A stretch of DNA of 64,000 bases from Bacteroidales bacterium (lineage in GTDB: Bacteria; Bacteroidota; Bacteroidia; Bacteroidales; ML635J-15). The stretch is taken from the NCBI GenBank assembly GCA_017617125.1, contig JAFZWY010000048.1:59204-123203 (forward strand), in the 5' to 3' direction. The translations under genes and the position numbers were made by a program. Under the pieces are notes generated by a model, which worked only from the letters and a program-made list of their open reading frames with translations, had not been told where the DNA came from and did no database searches. Of the stretch, positions 33,541-42,561 are shown piece by piece; within the stretch, counting starts at the first letter, position 1; each line of letters starts with the position of its first letter.

Positions 33541-35256
33541 TTACTTTACGATTGACTTGAAAGTATCGTTTTCGAAGAGGTTGATGAATTCAACGTCCTT
33601 AGCTGCGAAATCCTTCAAGCTAGAATCTTTCTGGCATGCAGTTCTCAAGTTGTTGAAAACGCCTTCGTTGTCAGCCTTGCGAGCGCTAACTACAGCCTTC
33701 AGATAGAAGTTCATAGCGTCGTCCTTTTCGTCACCGCAGTTGAGAGCAGTCATAGCAGCTTCGTTTTCCTTGTTAAGGCACTTAGCAAGACCTGCGTTGA
33801 ATGAGCAGTCGTCGCCGTAGAAGTTTGATGCGTTAGCATACTGGCCCTTCTTTATTGCGATAGCACCCTGACCTGCGCTAGCTTCGCTAACACCGGTTGC
33901 AGAAGCGTAGTTCGATTCAGCTTCTTCTACATTACCTTCTGAAAGAGCTACATTACCCATGTTGTTGAGAACAGTTGCATTTCCGTTGCTCTTGCTCTTA
34001 GCCTTTTCCAAAGCAACCTTTGCAGCCTGGTAGTCCTTAGTTTCGTAGAGAGCAGCACCGAGGTTGTTGTAAGCTGACCATTCTTCTGGGAAGAGTTCGG
34101 TAGCCTTAGTGTAGATTTCAACTCTCTTGTTTGCGTCTTCGGTGATTTCACCATAGTGCATGATTTCGGTGAACGAAAGCTTGCTAGCATCTTCCTTGTA
34201 CTGCTTAGCAATTTCTTCGTCGGTCTTACCGATGTTGGTTACGTTGATAACGATTTCAGAACGACGCAAGCTTGGGAGAACTTCCTTTTCGAGTTCGTCG
34301 AAAGTGCTCTTCATGTTTCTGATTTCTTCTTCTCTCTTGTCAGGATCCGAGTTCATGTTGATAACTCTGATGATCATATCCTTGTCAGCGAGGTTAGAAT
34401 TCTGTACTGCAGTCTTGAAACCTTCCCAGTCTTCTTCAGTAACCAAAGTCTTGAAGAAGTTGTTGCCATCAGCACCATTTACGCCCTTGAATTCGTTCTT
34501 TGCGAACTTTGAAGCGCTGTTCGAACGATCGTTAGAAACCTTCTTGTTGATGTCCTGAGTACCTTCTGGAGAAGCGTAAGACTTAAGTTCAACACCGTCG
34601 AATCTTACGCGGTCGTTGTCCTTCGATTCCTTGATGTACTTCTGCATTTCAGCGATTTCGCTCTTCTTGGTTTCAGAAGACTTGATGTCAGCCTTGTTCT
34701 TGTCGTAGTTGATAGCAGCGATCTTCGAAGCAGTATTGTCCTTCTTGAAGTTGCTAGCAGCATTTGAAGACTTTCCAGCAGTCATCTTAACGAGTTCTGG
34801 AGTAGCTACGATACCTTCAGCTATATCTTCTGGATCGAATTCAGCTTCCTTTGTACCCTTAACAGCAGTAATCTTCAAAACGAGTTTCGATCTACGCATT
34901 TCAGGTGAGTAGTCGAACTTGTCGTTGTATGAGAAAGCTCCACCTGGTTTGTACTTAATAACCTGTCCGTTTCCAGAAACTTTTTCACCTTGTACATAGA
35001 TAGGAGTGAGGGCCTTTTCGCCACCGTCCCATACCAATGTTGGGGTTAAAGTTGCAGAAACTTTCTTTCTGAAGTACTTTTCTGGGAAATTACCAGTAAT
35101 ATTTACAGCTACCTGACCGTTGTGAACTTCGAGAACCTTCGGATTTACAGAGTAGTTGATGTCGTCGGCATTAGCTGCCATCTTTTTCAGGTCGTTGCAT
35201 GAACCCATTATAAGGCCTAATGCTACCACTGAAGTTACAAATAAAAACCTCTTCAT
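33541..35256 (-). CDS. Outer-membrane lipoprotein with OmpA-like and TPR regions
   Basis: Protein of 571 residues with a lipoprotein signal (ALGLIMGSCNDLKK, Cys20). Residues about 35-160 are beta-rich and may form a Bacteroidota-specific domain. Residues about 195-270 look OmpA-C-like: INYDKNKADIKSSE, then ELKSYASPEGTQDIN with SPEG in place of the usual TD, and NDRSNSA with the Arg that contacts peptidoglycan in the family. TPR-type helices follow from about 390 (WSAYNNLGAALYETKDYQAA). It could link outer membrane and wall. No specific name is recognised. It has its own promoter and is separated from dnk/prs by 139 bases. Confidence 0.75.
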   Translation of the reverse strand: MKRFLFVTSVVALGLIMGSCNDLKKMAANADDINYSVNPKVLEVHNGQVAVNITGNFPEKYFRKKVSATLTPTLVWDGGEKALTPIYVQGEKVSGNGQVIKYKPGGAFSYNDKFDYSPEMRRSKLVLKITAVKGTKEAEFDPEDIAEGIVATPELVKMTAGKSSNAASNFKKDNTASKIAAINYDKNKADIKSSETKKSEIAEMQKYIKESKDNDRVRFDGVELKSYASPEGTQDINKKVSNDRSNSASKFAKNEFKGVNGADGNNFFKTLVTEEDWEGFKTAVQNSNLADKDMIIRVINMNSDPDKREEEIRNMKSTFDELEKEVLPSLRRSEIVINVTNIGKTDEEIAKQYKEDASKLSFTEIMHYGEITEDANKRVEIYTKATELFPEEWSAYNNLGAALYETKDYQAAKVALEKAKSKSNGNATVLNNMGNVALSEGNVEEAESNYASATGVSEASAGQGAIAIKKGQYANASNFYGDDCSFNAGLAKCLNKENEAAMTALNCGDEKDDAMNFYLKAVVSARKADNEGVFNNLRTACQKDSSLKDFAAKDVEFINLFENDTFKSIVK

Positions 35257-35333
35257 AATTTATTCCTTATTCTTGTTAATTTTTAATTATTTTATTTAAA
35301 ACTACTTTCGTCCCTTTCGGGAAAAAATCTGTG

Positions 35334-35341
35334 CAAAGATA
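35334..35341 (-). promoter_or_regulatory. -7 promoter box for the OmpA/TPR lipoprotein
   Basis: The minus strand reads TATCTTTG (TAnnTTTG), 78 bases upstream of the start at 35256, leaving a 5' leader of about 70 nt. Confidence 0.6.
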
Positions 35342-35395
35342 ATATGTTGTTTTTGAATTTTAAAGAAAAAAGATTAAAAAGATGAAAAAAAATAA

Positions 35396-36031
35396 CTATA
35401 AAATTAGTCTTGTTATTCCAACCTCATATTCGTTGTTGAATATTACTTCCTCAATTCTGTTTAAATCTTCCGGATTGTTTACAAAATCGATGTTATTTGT
35501 GTCGATAACGACAATTTTCAGTTGGTTTTGCTGCTTGAAAAAATTGAAATATCCGCTTTCAATTCCTTTTAGATATTCAGCCGTTATGCTTTTCTCGTAT
35601 TCGCGTCCGCGTTTGCTTATGTTCTTGAGCAGCAGGTCGGTGTTTTTGTGCAGGTAGACGTACAGGTCGGGTTTGGGAAGTGTGCTGTAAATTATGTCGA
35701 ACAGTTGGCGGTACAGCTTGTATTCGTCTTCCTGCAGTGTGTGTGCCGAAAAAATCAGTGATTTCATGAAAAAATAATCAGATACAATCAGCTCGTTGAA
35801 CAGGTCGAATGTTGTGACGTTATTTTTGAGCTGATTGTATCTGTCGGCGAGGAAAGATAGTTCCAGCGGGAACGAATATCTTTCCGGATTTTCGTAGAAT
35901 TTGGGCAGGAAGGGGTTTTCGGCGTATTGTTCGAGGAAAAGTTTTCCTTTTTTTCGTTCGGCAATGAGTTTGCATAGGCTAGTCTTGCCGGCTCCGATGT
36001 TCCCTTCGATGACCAAATATCGTATATCCAT
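35396..36031 (-). CDS. Deoxynucleoside kinase
   Basis: Protein of 211 residues of the dNK/thymidine-kinase-2-like family, which phosphorylates deoxynucleosides for salvage. The P-loop is EGNIGAGKTS (residues 9-18), followed by the substrate-site region FLEQYAENPFLPKFYENPERY, SDYFFMKSLIF and a lid with RGREYEKSI. Substrate preference (dA, dC or dG) cannot be read with certainty. Its start and the prs stop share one base at 36031, so both are cotranscribed; the pair joins nucleoside salvage with PRPP supply. Confidence 0.9.
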   Translation of the reverse strand: MDIRYLVIEGNIGAGKTSLCKLIAERKKGKLFLEQYAENPFLPKFYENPERYSFPLELSFLADRYNQLKNNVTTFDLFNELIVSDYFFMKSLIFSAHTLQEDEYKLYRQLFDIIYSTLPKPDLYVYLHKNTDLLLKNISKRGREYEKSITAEYLKGIESGYFNFFKQQNQLKIVVIDTNNIDFVNNPEDLNRIEEVIFNNEYEVGITRLIL

Positions 36032-36990
36032 TATACGATGAAGTTTTTGCTTATTGATTTGTGGTGGTAAACGTTGTTGATTACTTCGCCGAACAAATCG
36101 CCTATCGAGATAACCTTAATCTTGTCGGATGCACCTTCCTTGATAGGAATAGAGTTGGTTGTAATAACTTCGATGAGAGCCGACTTGTTGATTCTTTCGT
36201 ATGCTGGTCCCGAAAGTACAGGGTGTGTTGCAACGGCGCGAACGCTCTTTGCGCCCTTTTCCATAATGATGTCGGCAGCCATTGTTATTGTTCCTGCTGT
36301 ATCGATCATGTCGTCGACGATGATGACGTTCTTGTCCTTTACGTCGCCGATCACCATCATTTCGCTTACCATATTGGCTTTTGATCTCGACTTGTGTGAG
36401 ATAACCATTTCGGCGTCAAGGAAATGCGAGTATGCTTTTGCTCTCTTTGCGCCACCCATATCCGGTGATGCGATTACGAGATTGTCGAGGTTCAAACTCT
36501 TAATATAGGGTACGAATAATGTCGATGCGTATATGTGGTCTACGGGTACGTTGAAGAAACCTTGGATCTGGTCGGCGTGCAAGTCCATTGTCATAACTCT
36601 GTTTACACCCGATGCCATGAGGAGGTCGGCTACTAGTTTTGCTCCGATTGCTACTCTTGGTTTGTCTTTTCTGTCCTGACGTGCAAAACCGAAGTAGGGG
36701 ATAACCGCTACAACCTGTTCTGCAGAAGCTCTCTTGGCTGCATCGACCATGAGCATGAGTTCGAAAAGGTTTTCTACTGGCGGGAAAGTCGACTGTATTA
36801 GGAACACTGTGCATCCTCTTACTGTTTCGTCGATGCTGGTTACAAATTCGCCGTCGCTGAATTTAAGCAGTGTGCTTTCGCCAAGCTTCATTTCCGGGTT
36901 ATAGCCTTTTACTATTTCTTCGGCTACATATCTGCTTGCCGAACCTGCAAAGAATTTGATAGGTGACGCTATCTCGTTGTTTGTTGTCAT
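36031..36990 (-). CDS. prs: Ribose-phosphate pyrophosphokinase (PRPP synthetase)
   Basis: Prs, 319 residues, makes PRPP from ribose 5-phosphate and ATP for nucleotide, histidine and tryptophan synthesis. Motifs include FAGSASRYVAEEI, FSDGEF, VAVIPYFGFARQDRK, the DLHADQIQGFF flexible loop region and the PRPP-binding site VIIVDDMIDTAGT. A TAnnTTTG box is 30 bases upstream, and dNK follows with a one-base overlap. Confidence 0.95.
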   Translation of the reverse strand: MTTNNEIASPIKFFAGSASRYVAEEIVKGYNPEMKLGESTLLKFSDGEFVTSIDETVRGCTVFLIQSTFPPVENLFELMLMVDAAKRASAEQVVAVIPYFGFARQDRKDKPRVAIGAKLVADLLMASGVNRVMTMDLHADQIQGFFNVPVDHIYASTLFVPYIKSLNLDNLVIASPDMGGAKRAKAYSHFLDAEMVISHKSRSKANMVSEMMVIGDVKDKNVIIVDDMIDTAGTITMAADIIMEKGAKSVRAVATHPVLSGPAYERINKSALIEVITTNSIPIKEGASDKIKVISIGDLFGEVINNVYHHKSISKNFIV

Positions 36991-37020
36991 GATTAAAAAT
37001 TGTTTTTATGTTTCGGTCTG

Positions 37021-37028
37021 CAAAAGTA
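37021..37028 (-). promoter_or_regulatory. -7 promoter box for prs
   Basis: The minus strand reads TACTTTTG (TAnnTTTG), 31 bases upstream of the prs start at 36990. Confidence 0.6.
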
Positions 37029-37115
37029 TTTCATTTTGAAATGGCATTAAAACAAAAAATATATTTTTTATTAACCTAGTGTTTATATCTTGTCGCTTAA
37101 GATTGGCTAAAAAAA

Positions 37116-37139
37116 GAAAGGCTACCGAAGTAGCCTTTC
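37116..37139 (-). terminator. Intrinsic terminator of the T9SS operon
   Basis: A 10-bp stem GAAAGGCTAC / GTAGCCTTTC with loop CGAA lies 26 bases after the porN stop. On the minus strand it is followed by a run of T (plus-strand A run before 37116). It shares its stem core with the terminator at 33494-33524. Confidence 0.85.
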
Positions 37140-37164
37140 CTATGTTTCGAATAATAAAATTCTG

Positions 37165-38106
37165 TTAGTATTCCCACTGGTCATGTTCGTACTTGAACAT
37201 TTCTTCCTGGATTCTCTCGCCTTCTCTTATAGCTTCGATACCTACGAAGTAGTCGGAGATAAGACGGTTGTCGTAGTTGTTAGTTTCAGCAACTATGAAA
37301 CTCGAGAATCTTCTCTGGAGGAAAATGTCGTCGAATGTTCTGTGCTCTGCTTCGTTGTGCGAGTTGAACGATTCGTGTGTTGCAAACAGTGGACGATAGT
37401 CATTGTAGGCAATCCAGAACGGCCATACACGACCTTCGGATGTCTGTCCGTCGAATGACATAGCCATAATGCGGACATCCATAACAGATCTTTGTTTGTC
37501 GAAGAACCATTCTTCCCATACCCAAAGTTCGTCCATGACACCACGGTCACTTTCTTCAAGTTCCATCTTTACAGGTTCATCGATGTATTCTGGTTCGTCA
37601 GGATCAGAATATGGGTCGATTACCTTCATTGTACCTTCGTAAGAAAGCAATGAGTCTCTTGATGGATCGTCTTTCTCGATAGGTTCCTTCCACCAGTTGG
37701 TGATATCACCTGCGTCGAGTTTGAAAACTGGATACCTGTTGTCGGTAGTTTCGTCTTCTTCATTTACCTTTCCGGTTGCCTTGTTGAAAGTTTTTCCCTT
37801 GACACCTATATCGTATACAAGATACAGAAGGTTTACTCTGCTTCTCTGCGGTTGCAGTTCTCCTGGATATACCATTCTGTTCTGCGGATAATATAGGGGG
37901 AGATTCTGTTTTTCTTTCAATTCAAGAATTCGGAGAATCTTCTTCGAATACATAGCGTCTGCCTCCCTGATGTATGGCAGAGGAACTACATTTCTCTTCA
38001 CTGTTGTCTCTCTAGCGAATGCACCGTCGAGTACCTGACCAAACGATGTTTTTGCCGCCAAAAGCATGAGAGCCAATAATACGGAAAAACTAACTAATCT
38101 TTTCAT
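37165..38106 (-). CDS. porN: Type IX secretion ring protein PorN/GldN
   Basis: Periplasmic T9SS protein of 313 residues with a signal peptide (VLLALMLLAAKTSFGQ). GldN/PorN binds PorK to form the large ring under the outer membrane. The region READAMYSKKILRILELKEK, the PLYYPQNRM segment, and LWVWEEWFFDKQRSVMDVRI fit the family. It is the last gene of porPKLMN, 15 bases after porM, and is followed by an intrinsic terminator. Confidence 0.93.
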   Translation of the reverse strand: MKRLVSFSVLLALMLLAAKTSFGQVLDGAFARETTVKRNVVPLPYIREADAMYSKKILRILELKEKQNLPLYYPQNRMVYPGELQPQRSRVNLLYLVYDIGVKGKTFNKATGKVNEEDETTDNRYPVFKLDAGDITNWWKEPIEKDDPSRDSLLSYEGTMKVIDPYSDPDEPEYIDEPVKMELEESDRGVMDELWVWEEWFFDKQRSVMDVRIMAMSFDGQTSEGRVWPFWIAYNDYRPLFATHESFNSHNEAEHRTFDDIFLQRRFSSFIVAETNNYDNRLISDYFVGIEAIREGERIQEEMFKYEHDQWEY

Positions 38107-38121
38107 GACTGTGAATTTTAA

Positions 38122-39804
38122 TTATTTCAATCTAGCAGCAAAACCTGGAGCATTTCTTGGACCTGAAGGTGAAGAAACCTTGATACCGATGAAGGATACC
38201 GAAGATCCCGAAGCCTTCTTTGATATGTCTGACAAGATGTCGCCTGGTATTGCGTTGCCACTTACAACCTTTGATGAAGTTACACCTCTGACTTCCATCA
38301 TGTAAGTAAATGATGTAACAGTGTATTTAACGTCCTTGAACGGGAAGAATCCACCTTCAAGTACTGCATCAAGTCTTGGTGAGCCCTTTATAGCAGCCTT
38401 TGGAACGTCATCACCACTCTTGTAACCACCGATGGTGATTGTTGGTGAAGGAACATTCATGACCTTGAAAGTCTGGTGTCCAACCGACTTTCCGTCTGCG
38501 CTTACGTTGATAGTAACTTCCTTGGTTGTGCTGTTAGCAGGAATAGTTACGACATATTCGCCGTCGTATCCAGCAACCTTACCCTTGCTGATAGTTGCAC
38601 CGCCAGTAGCCGACACGTTGATGTTAGTGTAGCCAGATGCTGCAACAGATACAGGGTTCTGCAAACCTTTGTAGAAGATGTTACAAGCTGTAGCCGAAAT
38701 AGTAGTCGATGAAGTTGCAACTGCGTATGATGATTTGTAAGGTATCCACTGGTCACCAACGTTCGATTTGTAGAAAATCAAACCGCCGTATCCGTGTTCA
38801 CCTACGCCACCAACGTTCTTCCATGTACCACGTCCCTGCTCATCAAGAGGAAGGGTGTCGTAAGTAACATTTGCGAGCTGCTTGTATTCGATTTCGCCGT
38901 TAGGCTTGATAACAGAATCGTAGTAAGGAGCAGTCTGTGTAATGTAGATAGTAGGTCTCATTGTGGTATCGCGAGCACCGATGAATATCTGTGCTTCGTA
39001 TTCGCTACCGCTCATTACAACGCTCTTAGATGTACTAACCAAACCAGTAAGAGATGAGATACGAATATCCATACCTTCGAGGTCGGCAACCATCTGCTGC
39101 AATACTTCAGCTTCAACGTTTCTGATATCCGACTGCAATTTTGAGAGCAATGCCAATGTACCAACGAGAGGCATGTGTCTTACAAGACCGAGTTCCCAAG
39201 GAATTGTAGCACCGTCGTCAATCTTATCGGGAGTTGCAAGTGCAATTGCAGTTCTCTTGTAGAATGAACTTGTAGTATCAACAGGGCTCTTAGGATCCTT
39301 CTTGTCGGTTCTAAATACACTCATGTTTAAAACCATGTCTCTGAAGTTTTCCATCCACATTCTTAAGCTGTCGCCCATAACACCGCCTGCTTCCTTATCC
39401 ATTACTGCAGGTGCTGCGTTGATGTCGTCCATCTTTTTAATTACAGCGGTATCCATTTCAATGTTGTTCGGATCGATGGTTTCATCGCTCTTGTTCAAGC
39501 ACTGAACCTTAATTCTTCTGATACCATTGAAAATCTTATTACATTCATCTTCGAATTCGTGAGCTTCTTTTTGCAAAGCAGCATATTTGCCCGGCTGTTC
39601 GGCGGCCTTGCCGTCGATTCTGCCGTATAGATCCTTAGTCTTTATTGAGAAGTTCTCCGTGGTCTGCTGAATACCTGCGTTTACCGCCACGAATGCATTA
39701 AGTACCTCGTTGGATACGTTCAATGCCATAAGCGCGGTGTAGAACAGGTACATCATACCGATCATTTTCTGTCTCGGGGTCTCCGGACAATTTCCACCTG
39801 ACAT
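38122..39804 (-). CDS. porM: Type IX secretion motor protein PorM/GldM
   Basis: Protein of 560 residues with a single membrane segment close to the N-terminus (MIGMMYLFYTALMALNVS) and a long periplasmic part of stacked domains. With PorL it forms the proton-driven inner-membrane motor of T9SS, and its periplasmic shaft contacts the PorK/N ring. NEVLNAFVAVNAGIQQT after the membrane segment is a family hallmark; a conserved C-terminal Ig-like domain (KGSPRLDAVLEGGFFPFKD) is also seen. It lies 52 bases after porL. Confidence 0.95.
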   Translation of the reverse strand: MSGGNCPETPRQKMIGMMYLFYTALMALNVSNEVLNAFVAVNAGIQQTTENFSIKTKDLYGRIDGKAAEQPGKYAALQKEAHEFEDECNKIFNGIRRIKVQCLNKSDETIDPNNIEMDTAVIKKMDDINAAPAVMDKEAGGVMGDSLRMWMENFRDMVLNMSVFRTDKKDPKSPVDTTSSFYKRTAIALATPDKIDDGATIPWELGLVRHMPLVGTLALLSKLQSDIRNVEAEVLQQMVADLEGMDIRISSLTGLVSTSKSVVMSGSEYEAQIFIGARDTTMRPTIYITQTAPYYDSVIKPNGEIEYKQLANVTYDTLPLDEQGRGTWKNVGGVGEHGYGGLIFYKSNVGDQWIPYKSSYAVATSSTTISATACNIFYKGLQNPVSVAASGYTNINVSATGGATISKGKVAGYDGEYVVTIPANSTTKEVTINVSADGKSVGHQTFKVMNVPSPTITIGGYKSGDDVPKAAIKGSPRLDAVLEGGFFPFKDVKYTVTSFTYMMEVRGVTSSKVVSGNAIPGDILSDISKKASGSSVSFIGIKVSSPSGPRNAPGFAARLK

Positions 39805-39856
39805 ATAACTTTAGTTTTTAATGTTAAACAATCAGTTAAAATTCACTATGCGGAAA

Positions 39857-40792
39857 TTAATTCTGCTTGAAATTCATTGCAGCCAACATATTTCCATAAA
39901 TAGTGTTCATTGCTGCCAAGTTCGAACTCAATCTTCCTATTTCGTCTCTGTAGCGCTTTGTGTCTTCTGCCGACTGCTTCATGTTTGCCATGATTTCGTC
40001 GAGGCCGGTCGACAACTTCTTTGCTGCTTCGAACTGCTTGTTTGTTCCTTCGAGCTGCATTTCGTATACTGAGTTGAGAGCCATGAGGTTCTTGTTCATG
40101 ATGTTCAACTGTTCGTTGTACGACTTACCGCTGCCAGCCGAAGTTTCGAGTTCCTTATTCATCGAAGCAATGAGCTTGGTGTAGGTTGCCGAAAGTTCGT
40201 CACCTGAATTACCAACCGACATAGCTGATCTTTCGTATGCGCTTGCCAACTTTTCTGCCTGTACGTTGAGCTTCTGTGCCGATGCTCCGTAAGCTTCTGC
40301 AAATGAGTTGACCTTTTCCGATGCCATTTCGAAGTTTGCTACATAATTGTTGGTAGCTGCTGTTGCATCCGATACGTCTTTCAACTTTTCTGTAGTAGTA
40401 TTCAAATTCTTCAAACCATGACCCAACTTTTCGAATAATTCTGGGGTGATTTCTGCGTTTTCAATCATAGCGTCGAATTTTTCTAAAGCCGACTTCTTTG
40501 ATTTAACAGCAGCCTTCTTGTCTTCAACATTGATAGAATCCATATCCTTGTCGATACCTGCGAGTTCGGGGTAAACCAAGCTCCAGTCAACTTGTTCGTG
40601 AGGTGGTTCGAATGCTGAGAGGAAGAAGATCACAGCTTCAGTCATAAGACCTACGATAAGCATGACACTTGCACCAGGATAGTGCTGGATTTTGAACAAT
40701 GCACCAACCATAACTACGGTTGCACCCCAACCGTATACGTAACCCATAAATACTTTGTACCCTTTGGTTTGGGTCAATTCACCAAGACTCAT
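39857..40792 (-). CDS. porL: Type IX secretion motor protein PorL/GldL
   Basis: Inner-membrane protein of 311 residues with two membrane segments at about 15-35 and 39-58 (YVYGWGATVVMVGALFKIQHYPGASVMLIVGL, read in two parts), then a long cytoplasmic helical region with coiled-coil character. A conserved Glu in LMTEAVIFFLSAFEPP is the residue implicated in proton-driven motor function in this family. It lies between porK (60 bases) and porM (52 bases) in the same direction. Confidence 0.95.
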   Translation of the reverse strand: MSLGELTQTKGYKVFMGYVYGWGATVVMVGALFKIQHYPGASVMLIVGLMTEAVIFFLSAFEPPHEQVDWSLVYPELAGIDKDMDSINVEDKKAAVKSKKSALEKFDAMIENAEITPELFEKLGHGLKNLNTTTEKLKDVSDATAATNNYVANFEMASEKVNSFAEAYGASAQKLNVQAEKLASAYERSAMSVGNSGDELSATYTKLIASMNKELETSAGSGKSYNEQLNIMNKNLMALNSVYEMQLEGTNKQFEAAKKLSTGLDEIMANMKQSAEDTKRYRDEIGRLSSNLAAMNTIYGNMLAAMNFKQN

Positions 40793-40852
40793 AATTTTAC
40801 TTTTTTAGTTTATAATACTTAACTTAAATAAAACAATATAATTCACTAATTA

Positions 40853-42520
40853 TTAATATACCTGAGAGTATGAAGAACCGTCGCCTCTATGACGTCCGAG
40901 ATATTCTCTTACGCATCTGAAGCCGATGTAGCTCTTTGCAGAATCTTGATATTCGTATGTACGAGTACCGTTCTGCATGTAGTATGATACGTCCTTCCAC
41001 GAACCGCCTCTGATGACCTTTCTCTTCAGTGCCGGCATATCGTCTGGATGTGCGTAGTACTGATAGTCAGGATTCAAGTCGTGAGTATAGTTGTAGGCAG
41101 CTTCGTCGAAAGAGTTGCTTGTCCATTCTGCAACGTTTCCGCCCATGTCGTACAGACCGAATTCGTTCGGGTCGAATGTAGCAACCATAAGGGTCTGTAC
41201 ACCACCGTCGTCGTAGTAGTTACCTCTCATAGGCTTGAAGTTTGCTACGTGGCAACCGCTGTAGTTACGAGTGTACAAGCCACCCCAAGGATACATCATG
41301 AGGTCGAGACCACCGCGTGCTGCATATTCCCATTCCGATTCTGTCGGGAGTCTGTAGTCTTGCAAAGCAGCTTCGCCCATTGCTGACTGTGCTGCATTCT
41401 TAAGCATGGTTCTCCATACACAGAATGCCGATGCCTGCTTCCATGTAACACCAACTACTGGATAGTAGTCGTATGCAGGATGCCAGAAGTAAGCCTTTGC
41501 CATAGGTTCGTTATACGAATATGTAAAGTCGCTGATCCAGCACAATGTGTCGGGGTAGATGTGAACTTTCTCGTGCATGTAGTAGCTGTATCTGCCACCA
41601 TGACGTCCAGCATCGTTCTTACCGTCGTAGTTCTTTATTTCCCTGTCAGCAAAATCTTCCCATTCTGCATCTTCTTTCAACTTTTCGCGATCCTTGATAG
41701 AACCTTCGTAGTGACCTGTTTCAGGGTTGAAGTGTCTTCCAATCCTAAGTCCGTGGTCTGGTTCGCGCTCGAAGTTACGAGCAAGTTCTGCATCCTGGAC
41801 TACACCGTCATCTCCTGGCTTGAATACGTGCTTCTGAGCTGCCTGCTTGAGGTCCATCCAGAAGTATTCGTAGTACAATGCATCGGTGTTGAGATCAATC
41901 TTCCTGTTGAACCTGTAGAGTTCTGCAGGAGGAAGGAGGAACAATGTCTGGTTGAAATTGTTCGGAATCTCATTCTTTATGAGGATGCCCTTGAGTTCGA
42001 GATCGTTGTAGTCGAGTGGACCATTCCAGTCAAGGAAATTATTATTGTCGTAGTCGTCGAAGTCGAATTCACCGTTTTCGTACATGTTGGTCATAAAGTT
42101 GACTTCCTCTTCCGAAACTTCGGCATCGTCAATAATAAAGTCGGTCGGCTGATACGACTTCTTGGTGCTGATATCACCGAAATCGGTGGAAGCTTTAGTT
42201 TCCTTACCGAGGGTTGTCAGAGCCATAGAGTCTCTCACCCAATATACAAACTGTCTGTATTCTGAGTTTGTGATTTCTGTTTCATCCATCCAGAATCCCT
42301 GAATGGTAACAGTTTTCGACTGAGCTGTCATTGCGTATGGAACATCTTGGTCGCTAGGTCCCATCTGGTATGATCCAGGAGGAATAAACAGCATTCCGTA
42401 TGGTTCAGGTGTGTACCACGCCTTGCGGTCAACCCCTGTCAATTCACCATTGCCCGAGTAGCTGCATCCGCTTACTATAGCAATGAGGAATATAGCCAAA
42501 ATGACAAGTAACTTTCTCAT
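40853..42520 (-). CDS. porK: Type IX secretion ring lipoprotein PorK/GldK
   Basis: Lipoprotein of 555 residues (IAIVSGCSYSG, lipid Cys19) with a formylglycine-generating-enzyme-like (FGE-sulfatase) fold: FIPPGSYQMGPSDQDVPYAM near the start, WKQASAFCVWR, RLPTESEWEYAARGG and VIRGGSWKD near the end. PorK and PorN form the outer-membrane-associated ring of T9SS. A sizeable acidic insertion (about 120-300) separates parts of the fold, as in other GldK proteins. It lies 41 bases after porP. Confidence 0.95.
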   Translation of the reverse strand: MRKLLVILAIFLIAIVSGCSYSGNGELTGVDRKAWYTPEPYGMLFIPPGSYQMGPSDQDVPYAMTAQSKTVTIQGFWMDETEITNSEYRQFVYWVRDSMALTTLGKETKASTDFGDISTKKSYQPTDFIIDDAEVSEEEVNFMTNMYENGEFDFDDYDNNNFLDWNGPLDYNDLELKGILIKNEIPNNFNQTLFLLPPAELYRFNRKIDLNTDALYYEYFWMDLKQAAQKHVFKPGDDGVVQDAELARNFEREPDHGLRIGRHFNPETGHYEGSIKDREKLKEDAEWEDFADREIKNYDGKNDAGRHGGRYSYYMHEKVHIYPDTLCWISDFTYSYNEPMAKAYFWHPAYDYYPVVGVTWKQASAFCVWRTMLKNAAQSAMGEAALQDYRLPTESEWEYAARGGLDLMMYPWGGLYTRNYSGCHVANFKPMRGNYYDDGGVQTLMVATFDPNEFGLYDMGGNVAEWTSNSFDEAAYNYTHDLNPDYQYYAHPDDMPALKRKVIRGGSWKDVSYYMQNGTRTYEYQDSAKSYIGFRCVREYLGRHRGDGSSYSQVY

Positions 42521-42561
42521 AATATATAATATTTAGTAAGTTTCTATTTTATATTTCAATT

